Made by a program: the position numbers and the translations under genes. Below, one piece after another: positions 16,795 through 26,500 of a stretch of 64,000 nt of DNA. The notes under the pieces were generated by a model. It did no database searches. It saw only the letters and a program-made list of their open reading frames with translations, and was not told where the DNA came from. Position 1 is the stretch's first letter. Every line of letters begins with the position of its first letter. The stretch comes from Ornithinimicrobium cavernae (lineage in GTDB: Bacteria > Actinomycetota > Actinomycetes > Actinomycetales > Dermatophilaceae): the NCBI RefSeq assembly GCF_003121625.1, contig NZ_QDDJ01000003.1, positions 124,001-188,000 on the forward strand, written 5' to 3'.

Positions 16795-16842
16795 TCAGCC
16801 CGGCACCACGGGCCGGTCCGATCAGCCCTGCACCACGGGCCG
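16795..16842. repeat. 27-bp tandem duplication at the 3' end of the DUF2461 gene
   Basis: Twenty-one bases (16795-16815 and 16822-16842) repeat with one difference and a 27-bp period. The second copy includes the last codons and stop of the minus-strand DUF2461 gene, and the first copy repeats them just beyond the stop. A recent in-frame duplication is the simplest reading. Confidence 0.75.
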
Positions 16843-17451
16843 CAGCCAGTCGAGCAGCGGTCGCACCTCGCGCCAGCCGGTCCGGACCTCGTCCAGGAGA
16901 GCGGGCGTGGTGACGATGTCGGCGTCCTCGATCCACCGCAGGGCAGAGATCGTCCGGTGCCGCAGCAGGTCGATCCGCTCGTGGTCGCGGCTCCACCCGC
17001 GAGGGGCGGTCTTGAGCTGGTCGCCGCCGACCTCCCAGCCGGCACCGCGCAGCTCGGCCACCACCCGCTCCAGCGTCGCCCCGCGTGGACCGGCCACCGC
17101 CTCGCGGTAGGCGGCGAGGGTCGGGGCGTCCATCTGGTAACAACCGCCGCCGAGCCGGAACCCGTCAGCCGACACCTCGGCATACCAGCCCGTGCGGCTC
17201 CCGGTGCTGACGTAGCCGCCCTGGTGGGTCTTGTAGGGACTCTTGTCCGCGGAGAACCGCAGGTCGCGGTTCGGCCGGAAGACCCTGCCCGGCCCGAACT
17301 CGTCCTCCAGCCCCTCGAGCAGGGCGGTCATCGGACCGCGGACGCCCGCCTCGTAACGCTCCCGGTTGGCCTGCCAGAACCCGGTGCTGTTGTCGAGCTC
17401 TAGCTCGGCGTAGAAGTCGGCGGCGTCGTGCGGGAACCCGGGGAAGGCCAT
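16822..17451 (-). CDS. DUF2461 family protein
   Basis: 209 residues. DUF2461 features are clear: an N-terminal DFYAELELDNSTGFWQANR, then RPNRDLRFSADKSPYKTHQGGY in the middle and GCYQMDAPTLAAYREAVAG after it. The conserved DLRFSxDKSPYK segment is the family hallmark. No biochemical role is established for the family. ATG 17451 starts at the conserved N-terminus; the frame extends upstream only into the divergent GNAT gene. It stands alone, divergent from the GNAT gene. Confidence 0.85.
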   Translation of the reverse strand: MAFPGFPHDAADFYAELELDNSTGFWQANRERYEAGVRGPMTALLEGLEDEFGPGRVFRPNRDLRFSADKSPYKTHQGGYVSTGSRTGWYAEVSADGFRLGGGCYQMDAPTLAAYREAVAGPRGATLERVVAELRGAGWEVGGDQLKTAPRGWSRDHERIDLLRHRTISALRWIEDADIVTTPALLDEVRTGWREVRPLLDWLRPVVQG

Positions 17452-17524
17452 GCCCGCCAGCGTATGCCGTGGGGTCGGGAAAACCTGGGGCGCACCGTCC
17501 GCGGGACGCGGCAGAATCACTGTC

Positions 17525-18469
17525 ATGTCCCTCACCTGGCGCGCCCTGACCCGCGACGACGTGCCTGCCGGGGTCGCGCTCACCAACCTGGTCGGGAAGG
17601 TCGACGGGACGGGTGAGGTCACGACCGAGCAGGCGACGGCGGAGATCTTCGAGATGCCCCGGTTCGACGTGTCGACCGACACGGTCACAGTCTGGGACGG
17701 GCAGGAGCTGCTCGGGCTGGGCTCGGTGTTCTGCCGTGATGCGCTGGTCGAGGGCCGTGCCATGGTCGGGCTGGACGGGAGCGTCCACCCCGACCACCGG
17801 GGCCGCGGCATCGGCAGTGCGCTGCTGGACCGGCTGGAGGCCCGCGCGGTCGAGCTGGCGGGCACGGTCCACCCGGCGGAGCCGCTGCGGCTGCGCAGCT
17901 CCGGCGGACTGCCCGACTCCTCCCGTCAGCGGCTCCTGGAGGCCAGGGGCTACCAGCCGGACAACTACTTCGTCACCATGCAGGTGCAGCTCGCGGACTG
18001 GCAGGACCCGGGGTCACCGTCCACCGCCGTCGTCCCCGACGAGGCCCAGCTGCGCGGCACGCTGGACGCGCACAACGACGCCTTCCGGGACCACCGCAAC
18101 TTCAGCCCCATCGCCGCCGACCAGTGGGAGCACTGGCGACGGTCCTCGACCTTCCGTCCCGACCAGTGCCGGGTCGTGGCGGAGGGGGACCGCGTCCTCG
18201 CCTACGTGATCACCGGCGAGAACGAGGAGGGGGTCATCCACGTCGAGCTGGTCGGCACGCGGCGTGAGGCACGCGGCCGTGGGCTGGCCCGACAGGTGCT
18301 GCTGTCCTCGCTGCGGGCCGCACGGGACGCGGGCTACCGGGTCAGCGAGCTGGAGGTCGACTCGACCAGCCCCACCGGCGCGGACCGGCTCTATGTCTCG
18401 GTGGGCTATGAGTCCGTGCGGGTCGTATCGCGCTACTACCGCGATGTCGACCCGGTCCAGCCCGGGTGA
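17525..18469 (+). CDS. Two-domain GNAT acetyltransferase
   Basis: 314 residues with two GNAT repeats. The first has its acetyl-CoA loop in HPDHRGRGIGSALLDRLEARA (about 80-105). The second has GTRREARGRGLARQVLLSSL (about 245-265). Tandem GNATs of this type include mycothiol synthase (MshD) and aminoglycoside-type acetyltransferases; the length and loop pattern resemble MshD-like proteins, but the substrate cannot be fixed. No Shine-Dalgarno precedes ATG 17525 and the message may be leaderless. Confidence 0.82.
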   Translation: MSLTWRALTRDDVPAGVALTNLVGKVDGTGEVTTEQATAEIFEMPRFDVSTDTVTVWDGQELLGLGSVFCRDALVEGRAMVGLDGSVHPDHRGRGIGSALLDRLEARAVELAGTVHPAEPLRLRSSGGLPDSSRQRLLEARGYQPDNYFVTMQVQLADWQDPGSPSTAVVPDEAQLRGTLDAHNDAFRDHRNFSPIAADQWEHWRRSSTFRPDQCRVVAEGDRVLAYVITGENEEGVIHVELVGTRREARGRGLARQVLLSSLRAARDAGYRVSELEVDSTSPTGADRLYVSVGYESVRVVSRYYRDVDPVQPG

Positions 18470-18504
18470 GCGAGCCTGCCTCAGCACGCCGTGGGGCGGA
18501 CGAG

Positions 18505-18600
18505 ACCTCCCTCAAAAGGTGCTGGGGGCGGGCGAAACCTCCCTCAAAAGGTGCTGGGCGCGGGCGGAACCTCCCTCAAAAGGTGCTGTGGGCGGGCCGA
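18505..18600. repeat. Three tandem copies of a 32-bp repeat
   Basis: Units at 18505-18536, 18537-18568 and 18569-18600 share the core ACCTCCCTCAAAAGGTGCTG followed by a GGGCGGGC-like tail, with a few differences. A diverged fourth unit may follow at 18601. The period of 32 is not a multiple of three. The MFS gene on the minus strand terminates inside the third unit. No spacers separate units, so this is not CRISPR. Confidence 0.92.
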
Positions 18601-19835
18601 GTCTCCCCAAAAATTGGGGAAGTCTGGGCCGCGCGCAGGGTGCGGGCACCCAGCAGTGCCAGGCCCATCGCCAGCCAGGCCGCCACGACGGGCACCACGA
18701 ACGCCGGCTGGTGACCACCCCAGTCGGCGAGCCGGCCCGCGATGCTGGACCCCACGGCATACCCCAGTCCGGTCGTGGCCGCCAGGATCGTCATGGCGGC
18801 GCCGAGGCGACGCACCGGGGTGATCCGCTCGGCGAGGGTGAACGTCGTGATCATCGTCGGGGCGATCGCGACGCCCAGCACCAGCAGCGCGACCGTGAGC
18901 AGGCCGAGACCGTCCACGGCCAGCAGCGGCAGGACCAGCACCGCCAGGGCCACGGTGAAGGCACGCAGCCGGCTCTCGTAGGCGTAGGTGTCGGGGACCG
19001 CGATCACGGCCAGCCCGGCCAGCACGCTGCCGATGCCGAGCAACGCATGGAACAGACCTGTCAGCCCCGGCTCCCCGGCATCGGTCGCGAGCACCGAGGT
19101 GCCGGCCTGCACCGAGCCGAAGATCATCCCGACCGACAGCTGGACCGCGGCGAGCACCAGCAGCGACGGGGTGAGCAACCGGCTCGGCCCGTGACTGGTG
19201 CGGGTCGCCGGCCGGCCGACCAGGGCGGCCGTCGGATGGATCGCGAACCAGGTCCCGAACGCCGCCAGCAGGACCCCCGCGGCAACGATCGCGGCACCCG
19301 GGTTGACCAGCGCGCCGACCACGCCGACCAGGGCTGGGCCGAGGACGAAGGACGCCTCGTCGGCAGCACCCTCGTAGGAGAACGCCGCGTCGACCACGTC
19401 GCGCCGCTCGACGCCGGCGTGACGGCTGATCGGCCGCCAGCGCACGCGCGCCATCGTGCCGACCTGCGGGGTGAAGGCACCGGCGACGGCGGCGACCACG
19501 AGGAGGGGCCACCAGGCCTGGCCCTGCTCGTAGGTGTGGGCGAGCAGCACCAGACCCAGGAGGCCGAGGGAGCCGACGACGGACTGCACGAGGAGGACGG
19601 GGCGCTGCCCGACCCGGTCAGTGAGCGTGCCCGCGAGAGGGGAGGCGACGGCGTTGGCCACCGCGAGCGCGCCGGCGGTGGCACCCCCGGCGCCGTAGGA
19701 TCCGGTGACGCCGGAGACCAGCAGCATGGCACCCAGCTGGGACATGGCCAGCGGCAGGCGACCGAGGAAGGCCACGAGGACATAGACGGGGCCGGTCAGG
19801 GCAAAGAGGCGTCGATAGGACGCGACGGGTGACAC
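18576..19835 (-). CDS. Major facilitator superfamily transporter
   Basis: 419 residues with about twelve membrane helices and the MFS loop motif GTLTDRVGQRPVL between helices 2 and 3. GTG 19835 is chosen because GGAGGA lies 6-7 bp upstream; the frame is open further up. The last residues (TSPIFGETRPAHSTF) and the stop are encoded by the 32-bp tandem repeats, so the natural C-terminus has probably been replaced. Family members export drugs, sugars or metabolites; no substrate motif is visible. Confidence 0.85.
   Translation of the reverse strand: MSPVASYRRLFALTGPVYVLVAFLGRLPLAMSQLGAMLLVSGVTGSYGAGGATAGALAVANAVASPLAGTLTDRVGQRPVLLVQSVVGSLGLLGLVLLAHTYEQGQAWWPLLVVAAVAGAFTPQVGTMARVRWRPISRHAGVERRDVVDAAFSYEGAADEASFVLGPALVGVVGALVNPGAAIVAAGVLLAAFGTWFAIHPTAALVGRPATRTSHGPSRLLTPSLLVLAAVQLSVGMIFGSVQAGTSVLATDAGEPGLTGLFHALLGIGSVLAGLAVIAVPDTYAYESRLRAFTVALAVLVLPLLAVDGLGLLTVALLVLGVAIAPTMITTFTLAERITPVRRLGAAMTILAATTGLGYAVGSSIAGRLADWGGHQPAFVVPVVAAWLAMGLALLGARTLRAAQTSPIFGETRPAHSTF
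18605..18620. other. Small AT-rich hairpin CCCCAA-AAA-TTGGGG
   Basis: A 6-bp stem with a 3-base loop immediately next to the 32-bp tandem repeats, inside the last codons of the MFS gene. It is unusual for its A/T content in this GC-rich context and may belong to the repeat element. Confidence 0.5.
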
Positions 19836-20024
19836 GCAGGATCCTCCGGGAGACAAGAAGGTGAAGCCGCGCCATCCCACCCCTGGCGCGTGAACCCTGT
19901 GCGCCACCATTCTACCGGTCCCTCGGGCTGCTCCGGGCCGTGCCGTTGGTGAGACCGGTCACCGTGACCACCCACTCACCGGCTCGGACGCACGCAGCCG
20001 GCTGTCGGCATACGGCGGGAATCA

Positions 20025-20061
20025 CGAGGGCCCCGACCGCGCGGTGCGGTCGGGGCCCTCG
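20025..20061 (-). terminator. Terminator hairpin after the betaine operon
   Basis: A perfect 16-bp stem (CGAGGGCCCCGACCGC paired with its complement) with loop GCGGT lies 18 bp beyond the stop of the binding-protein gene. It is the likely end of the minus-strand ATPase-permease-binding-protein transcript. No long U tract is present. Confidence 0.85.
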
Positions 20062-20078
20062 TCGAGGCTCAGGTGGGA

Positions 20079-21050
20079 TCAGGACGTCGGGATGACGTCC
20101 GGGTACTCCTCCAGCCAGGCGTCGATGGCCTCGGCTTCCTTGCCCTCGCCGTACTCGTTGACGACCATGTCCTCCAGGGCGCCGTACTGCTCGTCGTCGA
20201 GCTTGATCGAGCCGATCAGCTCGGCCGCCTCCGGGAACTCCTCAGCGAAGCCCTTGGTGCCCAGGAAGTGCAGGGCCTCTGCCTCGCCGAGCGCACCCTT
20301 GGGGTCCTCGAGGTCCCTGACCGGGAACGCGCTGTTGGCCCAGAATGGACGCCACAGCGTGACGACGATCGGCTCCTGGTTGTCGGTGGCGTCCTTGAGC
20401 TGCGCGAGCATCGCGGTGGTCGAGGACTCGACGAGGGTGAAGTCGTCCAGGCCGTACTCCGGGATCACCGACTCCTTGGTCTGACGGGTGAGGCCGGCAC
20501 CGGGCTCGATGCCGATGATCTGCCCGCCGAGCTCGTCGACGTGCTCCGGCAGCTCCTCGATCGAGGTGATGTCGCTGTACTCCGGGACCGCGAAGGTCAG
20601 CTTGGCGTTGTCGTAGTACGCCCCGAGGTCCTCGATGCGGTCGCCGTACTCGTCCATGTAGGCCACGTGGGTGACCTCCGGCCAGGCGCTGGGATAGATG
20701 TCGACGTCACCGTTGGCCAGGGCGGTGTAGAGCGGCGCGGCCTCGGTGAGGGTCTCCATCTCCACGGTGTAGCCCTGCTCCTCCAGGAGGTGCTCGAGCA
20801 GGTAGGCGGTGGACAGTCCGTCCGTCCAGGACGGGATGAAGCCGAGGGTGATGGTGCCGCTGGCGCCGCCCTCGCCCCCGGCGGCCGCGGTGCTGTCACC
20901 GCCGTCGGCGGTGTCGTCGGCTGCCTCGTCCGCGGCGTCCTCGTTGGTGCCGTCACCGGCGTCCTCGGAGCCGCAGGCCCCGAGGGCGAGAGTCAGTGCG
21001 AGGGCGGACGCGATCGTGCCCGCGGTGCGTCGGTTGCGGTGCAACCTCAT
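20079..21050 (-). CDS. Glycine betaine/proline ABC importer, substrate-binding lipoprotein (OpuAC domain)
   Basis: 323 residues. The signal peptide ends in the lipobox LGAC, so the protein is anchored by a lipid on Cys about 27, followed by an acidic Asp/Ala/Glu-rich linker. The OpuAC domain follows, starting GTITLGFIPSWTDGLSTAYL, with aromatic residues such as those in DIYPSAWPEV and VTLWRPFWANS that could form the cation box for quaternary ammonium ligands. ATG 21050 has AAAGGA upstream. Third gene of the importer operon. Confidence 0.9.
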   Translation of the reverse strand: MRLHRNRRTAGTIASALALTLALGACGSEDAGDGTNEDAADEAADDTADGGDSTAAAGGEGGASGTITLGFIPSWTDGLSTAYLLEHLLEEQGYTVEMETLTEAAPLYTALANGDVDIYPSAWPEVTHVAYMDEYGDRIEDLGAYYDNAKLTFAVPEYSDITSIEELPEHVDELGGQIIGIEPGAGLTRQTKESVIPEYGLDDFTLVESSTTAMLAQLKDATDNQEPIVVTLWRPFWANSAFPVRDLEDPKGALGEAEALHFLGTKGFAEEFPEAAELIGSIKLDDEQYGALEDMVVNEYGEGKEAEAIDAWLEEYPDVIPTS

Positions 21051-21127
21051 AGGGATCGTTCCTTTCTTCCTTCTGGGAGCCGGCGCGAGCCGGCCTTGCT
21101 CGGTGTGAGTGTCGATCCGTTCGGTGG

Positions 21128-22048
21128 TCAGGAGGCGGTCGTGCTGGGCTGCCTCCTCGCGGTGGTGTTGCGTCGGATCAGGGACCGCAGGGACTTGTCG
21201 GAGCCGGAGCCGCCGACGGCGGCCGTGAGCCGGTCGAGGTAGATGGCGAGGACGACCACGGAGAGCCCGGCCTCTGCACCGAGACCGATGTTGAGGGTCG
21301 CGATGGACTCCACGACCTTCTTGCCGAGGCCGTCGGCGCCGACCATGCCGGCGATGACGGCCATGGACAGGGCCAGCATGATCACCTGGTTGATGCCCGC
21401 CATGATCGTGGGCACCGCGAGCGGCAGCTGGATGCCGCGCAGGATCTGACGCGGGGTCGCCCCGAAGGCCTGCCCGGCCTCGACGGTCTCGGCGTCCACC
21501 TGTCGGATGCCCAGCTCGGTCAGGCGCACGCCGGGGGGCAGGGCGAAGACGATCGTGGAGAGCACGCCGGGCACGTAGCCGATGCTGAAGAACAGGATCG
21601 CGGGGATCAGGTAGACGAAGGCCGGCATGGTCTGCATGAAGTCCAGCACCGGTCGCACCAGGTTGCTCACCAGGTTGTTGCGGGCCGCCAGGATCCCGAT
21701 GGGCACGGCGATGAGCACCGCGGCGGCCGTGGCGATGACGACCAGGGCCAGGGTCTGCATGGCCGGGATCCACATGCCCATGGCCACGATGAGGGCCAGC
21801 GTCAGGGCCGAGCCGACCGCGAACTGCCAGGACCGCAGCAGGAGGCCCAGCAGCGCCAGGGCCACGATCATCACGTCCGGCGGCACGAGCAGCATCACGT
21901 CGATGAGCCCGTTGATGAGGGTGCCGAGCACGTCGCCGATGGCGCGGAAGATCTCGCGGAAGGTGCTGTTGAGCCAGTCGACGCCCTGGTCGACCCAGTC
22001 GCCGACTGCGACGCCGGGGATCACGGTGGTGAGCTCTTCCTCGTTCAT
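21128..22048 (-). CDS. Glycine betaine/proline ABC importer, permease (ProW/OpuAB type)
   Basis: 306 residues with about six membrane helices. The EAA loop that contacts the ATPase is seen in EAGQAFGATPRQILRGIQLPL. N-terminal residues 15-50 form the amphipathic stretch common to ProW-type permeases. The start overlaps the ATPase stop, so subunits are made together. It forms the membrane channel of the osmoprotectant importer. Confidence 0.9.
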   Translation of the reverse strand: MNEEELTTVIPGVAVGDWVDQGVDWLNSTFREIFRAIGDVLGTLINGLIDVMLLVPPDVMIVALALLGLLLRSWQFAVGSALTLALIVAMGMWIPAMQTLALVVIATAAAVLIAVPIGILAARNNLVSNLVRPVLDFMQTMPAFVYLIPAILFFSIGYVPGVLSTIVFALPPGVRLTELGIRQVDAETVEAGQAFGATPRQILRGIQLPLAVPTIMAGINQVIMLALSMAVIAGMVGADGLGKKVVESIATLNIGLGAEAGLSVVVLAIYLDRLTAAVGGSGSDKSLRSLIRRNTTARRQPSTTAS

Positions 22049-23301
22049 CAGCGCACCTCCGTCCCGTGGTCGACCCCTGCGGGTATGCCGACAGGCACGT
22101 TCTCCAGGGTCTGGCCGTTGCCGTTCGACTGGCCGTTGCCCATGGCCGCGAGCAGCGTCACGTCGGGGATGACCCCCACCAGCCGTTGGTCCTCATCGCG
22201 CACCACGAGCGGCGCAGGGCTGCTGGCGGCCTGGGTGAAGAGGTCGCTCAGCGTGGTGTCCGGCGAGGTGTAGGGAAGCTCGGCCCGGTGGAGCGGGAGG
22301 ACGTCGGTGCCCTCGCGGACCGCCGCGGCCACGTCGTGGGACCAGACGAGGCCGTGGACCGTGCGGTCCCGGTTGACGACGAGGAGCCACGCGAGCTGGT
22401 GCTCGCGCATCAGCTTGTGCGCGGCCTGCGGGCCCGACGTGGAGCCGAGGACGGCGACCGGCTGCTCCATGACGTTGGCCGCCGTGAGGACCCGGGTGCG
22501 GTCGACGTCCTGGACGAACTCGGCCACGTAGTTGTTGACCGGGTTGTTGAGGATCTGCTCGGCCGTGCCGATCTGCTCGATCCGCCCGTCGCGCATCATC
22601 GCGATCCGGTCGCCGAGGCGCATCGCCTCGTTGAGGTCGTGGGTGATGAACAGGATCGTCTTGTCCAGCCGCTGCTGCAGGTCGATGAGCTGGTCCTGCA
22701 TCTCACGGCGGATCAGCGGGTCGAGGGCGCTGAACGCCTCGTCCATCAGCATGATGTCCGTGCCGGCGGCCAGAGCGCGGGCCAGGCCGACCCGTTGCCG
22801 CATGCCGCCGGAGAGCTCGGAGGGCATTGAGGCACCCCAGCCCTTCAGGCCCACCATGTCCAGGGCCTGCTCGGCCCGGGCGCGACGGTCGCTGCTGTTC
22901 ATCCCCTGCACCTGCAGCCCGTAGGCCGCGTTCTCGCCGACGGTGCGGTGCGGCAGCAGCGCGAAGTGCTGGAAGACCATGCTGATCTTCTCGCGGCGGA
23001 CCCGGCGCAGACCGACCGCGTCGAGGCTGCTGATGTCCGTACCGTCGATCACGACGGTCCCGGCCGTGGGGTCGAGCAGCCGGTTGACCGTGCGGATCAG
23101 GGTTGACTTGCCCGAGCCGGACAGCCCCATGACCACGAAGATCTCACCCGGGTCGACGCTGAACGTGGCGTCGATCACCGCGGGTGTCAGTCCCCGGGAC
23201 CGCAGCTCCTCCCGTGTTCTTCCCTCCCGGAGGGCACGCACCCCGCGTTCGGGGCGGCGCCCAAAGATCTTGAATACTCCGTCGGCCTCTAAAGCAGGCA
23301 C
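22048..23301 (-). CDS. Glycine betaine/proline ABC importer, ATPase with CBS pair (ProV/OpuAA type)
   Basis: 417 residues from GTG 23301. Walker A is GLSGSGKST, the signature LSGGMRQR and Walker B IMLMDEAFSALD. Two CBS domains occupy about 285-400, as in OpuA ATPases where they sense ionic strength. GTG 23301 is chosen because it begins the conserved PALEADGVFKIFG region and GGGAGA sits just upstream; the frame extends 140 bp further without support. The last 20 or so residues are Gly/Asn-rich. First gene of the operon; osmotic control is expected. Confidence 0.9.
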   Translation of the reverse strand: MPALEADGVFKIFGRRPERGVRALREGRTREELRSRGLTPAVIDATFSVDPGEIFVVMGLSGSGKSTLIRTVNRLLDPTAGTVVIDGTDISSLDAVGLRRVRREKISMVFQHFALLPHRTVGENAAYGLQVQGMNSSDRRARAEQALDMVGLKGWGASMPSELSGGMRQRVGLARALAAGTDIMLMDEAFSALDPLIRREMQDQLIDLQQRLDKTILFITHDLNEAMRLGDRIAMMRDGRIEQIGTAEQILNNPVNNYVAEFVQDVDRTRVLTAANVMEQPVAVLGSTSGPQAAHKLMREHQLAWLLVVNRDRTVHGLVWSHDVAAAVREGTDVLPLHRAELPYTSPDTTLSDLFTQAASSPAPLVVRDEDQRLVGVIPDVTLLAAMGNGQSNGNGQTLENVPVGIPAGVDHGTEVR

Positions 23302-23560
23302 AGGTCTCCCGTGGTCGGCAACACTTATCCCGGCACACCCCTGACGCGACGGACGTCCTGACCGGGGCCATCGTTCCGAAGCGCTCAGACTCGGTGCGCC
23401 GAAGCACCCCGACGGTAGCAAGGTTCGGGGAGCGAGGCCCACAAGGTCACGGCAGGGTCACGCCGTGGTCACGAGTTGGCAGACAATTGGCCTCCCTCGC
23501 CGGGAGCTACCGCAGGCGCGGTGAGAATGGCACGCGGTCGCCGCCCGCGCGGCACTCCTC

Positions 23561-26500
23561 TCACCGTACGCGCGGCTCCGGCAGCTCCGGAGGAGTGGCG
23601 CTGGGCGCCTCCTCGAGGCGGCGGAGGACCTCCGCGATGGCGCGGTCGAGCTGGGGGTCGGCCGGCCCGAAGAAGTCGGCGGGGGAGTGCACCACCTCGA
23701 TGTCGGGGTCGACGCCGTGGTTCTCCACCCCGTAGCCCTTGCCCTCCAGCCAGAACGCGTAGCGCGGCTGGGTCACGGAGGTGCCGTCCACCAGGTCGAA
23801 CCGGCCGTCGATGCCGATGACACCTCCCCAGGTCCGCACGCCGATGACGGGGCCGATCCCCAGGGCCTGGGCACCGGCGTTGACGATGTCTCCGTCGGAG
23901 CCGGAGTTCTCGTTGGCGACGAGGACGACGGGACCGCGGGGCGCCTGGTCGGGGTAGGAGTAGGCGGCCGCGAAGTGGCGGCCCACACCCCAGCCGACGA
24001 CCCGGCCCAGCAGGCGGGAGAGCACCATCTGGCTGGTGTGGCCGCCGCGGTTGTAGCGCACGTCGGCGATGAGTCCCTCGGCGCGGGCGGCCCGCCCGAG
24101 GTCGCGGTGCAGCTGGGCCCACCCGGTGCTGGTCATGTCGGGCACGTGGAGGTAGCCGACGCGGCCGCCGGAGTGCTCGCGGACGTAGTCGCGGCGCGAC
24201 CGGACCCAGTCCTGGTAACGCAGCACCTCCTCGTCCGCCAGGGGCACGACCACGACGCGGCGGTCCCGACCGTCGCGGCGCAGGGTGAGCTCCACGGGCT
24301 TGTCGGCCGCGCCCACCAGACGCGGTGCCGGACCGAACGCGGGGTCGACCGGCGAGCCGTCCACCGCGACGACGAGGTCGCCCTCCCGGGCGTCGACACC
24401 GGCAGCGCGCAGCGGCGAGCGGGCGTCGGGGTCGGTCGTCTCGCCGGGCAGGACCCGGTCGATCCGCCAGCCGTCGCCCGCGGGCGACAGGTCCGCGCCG
24501 AGCAGGCCCAGTCGCCGGGCCTGGTCGCCGAGCGGGTCAGCCGGTGTCACGTAGGCGTGCGAGGTGTTCAGCTCGGCGACCACCTCCCACAGCAGGTCCA
24601 CCAGGTCGTCGTGGGTGCGCAGCGTCGACACGAGCGGGCGGTAACGCTCGGTCACCCCGGCCCAGTCGACGCCGTCCAGGTCCTCCCGCCAGTAGTGGTC
24701 ACGCATGAGCCGCGCGTTCTCGTCAAACATCTGGTGCCACTCGCGCTGCGGGTCGACCTCGAACCGGAGCCGGGACAGGTCGACCGTCACGGCCTCACCG
24801 GCGTCGTCCTCGGGTTTGTGGTCGGCCGGCTGCACGATCACCTGGTCCTTGGCGGTGAGCACGACGCGCTCGCCGTCACCGGACACGGCGTAGTCGTCCA
24901 CCCGGTCGGCGATCGTGGTGACCTTGCGCTGCTCGAAGGACCAGAACTCGAGGGTGTCGGCGGTCGGGTCGCCGGCCACTCCGGCCCGGCGGGTGCCGAG
25001 GACACCCGCCTCGCCGGCGATCCGCACCCAGAGCAGCCCGCCCTTGGCCGGGCGCAGGTCGCGGTAGTCGCCCGAGGCGACCGGGAACGGGACGATGCGC
25101 TCCTCCGCGCCCTCGGGGTCCAGGTCCGGACTGGCCGGCGGTGGCTTCGGCCGGCCGGCCCCGTCGCCGGAGGTGTCGTCGTCCGGGTGCGGCTTGCTGA
25201 TCCGCCACCCCTGGGCGCTGGGGCCGAAGGGTGCGGGGTCGGTTGCGGCCAGGGGCAGCAGCCACGGCCTGGTCGAGCCGGTGAAGGACAGCATGAACTC
25301 GTGGGTGTCGTAGGTCGGGTCGAACGTCCGGTCGGACAGGAACACCAGGTAGCGGCCGTCGTCGGTGAACGCCGGTGACCGGTCGTTGAGGTTGCCCTCG
25401 GTGAGCACGACCGGGCCCTCGTCGCGCGTCACGTCGGTCACCACGAGCTGGAACCGCTCGCCCTCGCGGGTGGGCTGGGCCCAGGCCAGGTAGCGCCCGT
25501 CCGGCGAGAAGACCAGCGACCGGGGCTCGCCGTGCTGGGAACGGCCGAGGGGGCGGATGCTGCCGTCCGCGACGGTGACCAGGCTGAGGCGGCCGTCGTG
25601 CGAGACGGTGGCCACGGTCTCCCCGTCGGGAGCGGAGGAGGTATGCAGCACGCGGCCCAGGGCGCCGCCGGCCAGTCTCCGGGGCGGCTGGCTCCCGTCG
25701 AGGTGGTGCACCTCGAGGGCGTCCTCGCCGTCGGCGTCGCTCACCACCACGGCCTGTCCGCTGCGGCCGAGCAGCTCCGGCTCGCGGACGCGCACCGCCG
25801 GGTCGGCGACGAGTGCGCGGGCCGGTCCCTCGCGGTGGCTGAGCCAGAACGCCGTGCCCCTCCAGCCGACCAGGCTGGCATCGCCGCCGTGGTCCGGCAC
25901 CAGGGTGTGGAGCTGGTCGGTCGTGTCGGCCGAGTAGGTCGCCGGCGCGCCGACGGGGACATCGATCTCGAGACGGCGCGGCTGGCCGGCGAGGTCCTCC
26001 AGGAGCCACAGCACGCCGTGGCTGTGCCACACGATCCGCGTGCCGTCGGTGCTGGCGTCGCGCACGTATCCCTCGGCCGGGCCCTGGTGGGTGAGCTGGG
26101 TCGGCTCGCCGCGCTGTGGGTCGTCCCACAGCCACAGGTTGGCCTGTTCGGTGCTGCGGTCGGGGAAGGTGGCTGCCCGGTCGGAGACGAAGACCAGCCG
26201 GTCACCGATCCACATCGGGTCGACCAGGCCGGCCTCGTCGTCGGGGAGGAGCCCTGTCCAGCTGCCGTCGCCGGCGGGATCCAGCCACAGCCGGGGTGCG
26301 GTGCCACCGCGGTAGCGCTTCCAGTGAGCCGGCTGCCGGCTGCCGGGGGTGCTGAGCGCGACCGCCCCGTCGGAGCGGACGGCGACACCCCAGGCCGGCC
26401 CGTAGGTCAGCCGTTCGACGGAGCCGTCCAGGGCGACGGCGCGCACCGTGAGGTGCCGGATGTTGGCCTCGCCCGCGTGGGAGGCGGCGAGCACACGGCC

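Noticed and set aside
18505-18600. Possible CRISPR array
   Set aside because: The 32-bp units abut with no spacers and no cas genes are present.
23302-23560. A missed gene between the betaine operon and the tricorn gene
   Set aside because: No frame in this 259-bp gap has a ribosome binding site or recognisable sequence; it probably holds only the importer promoter.
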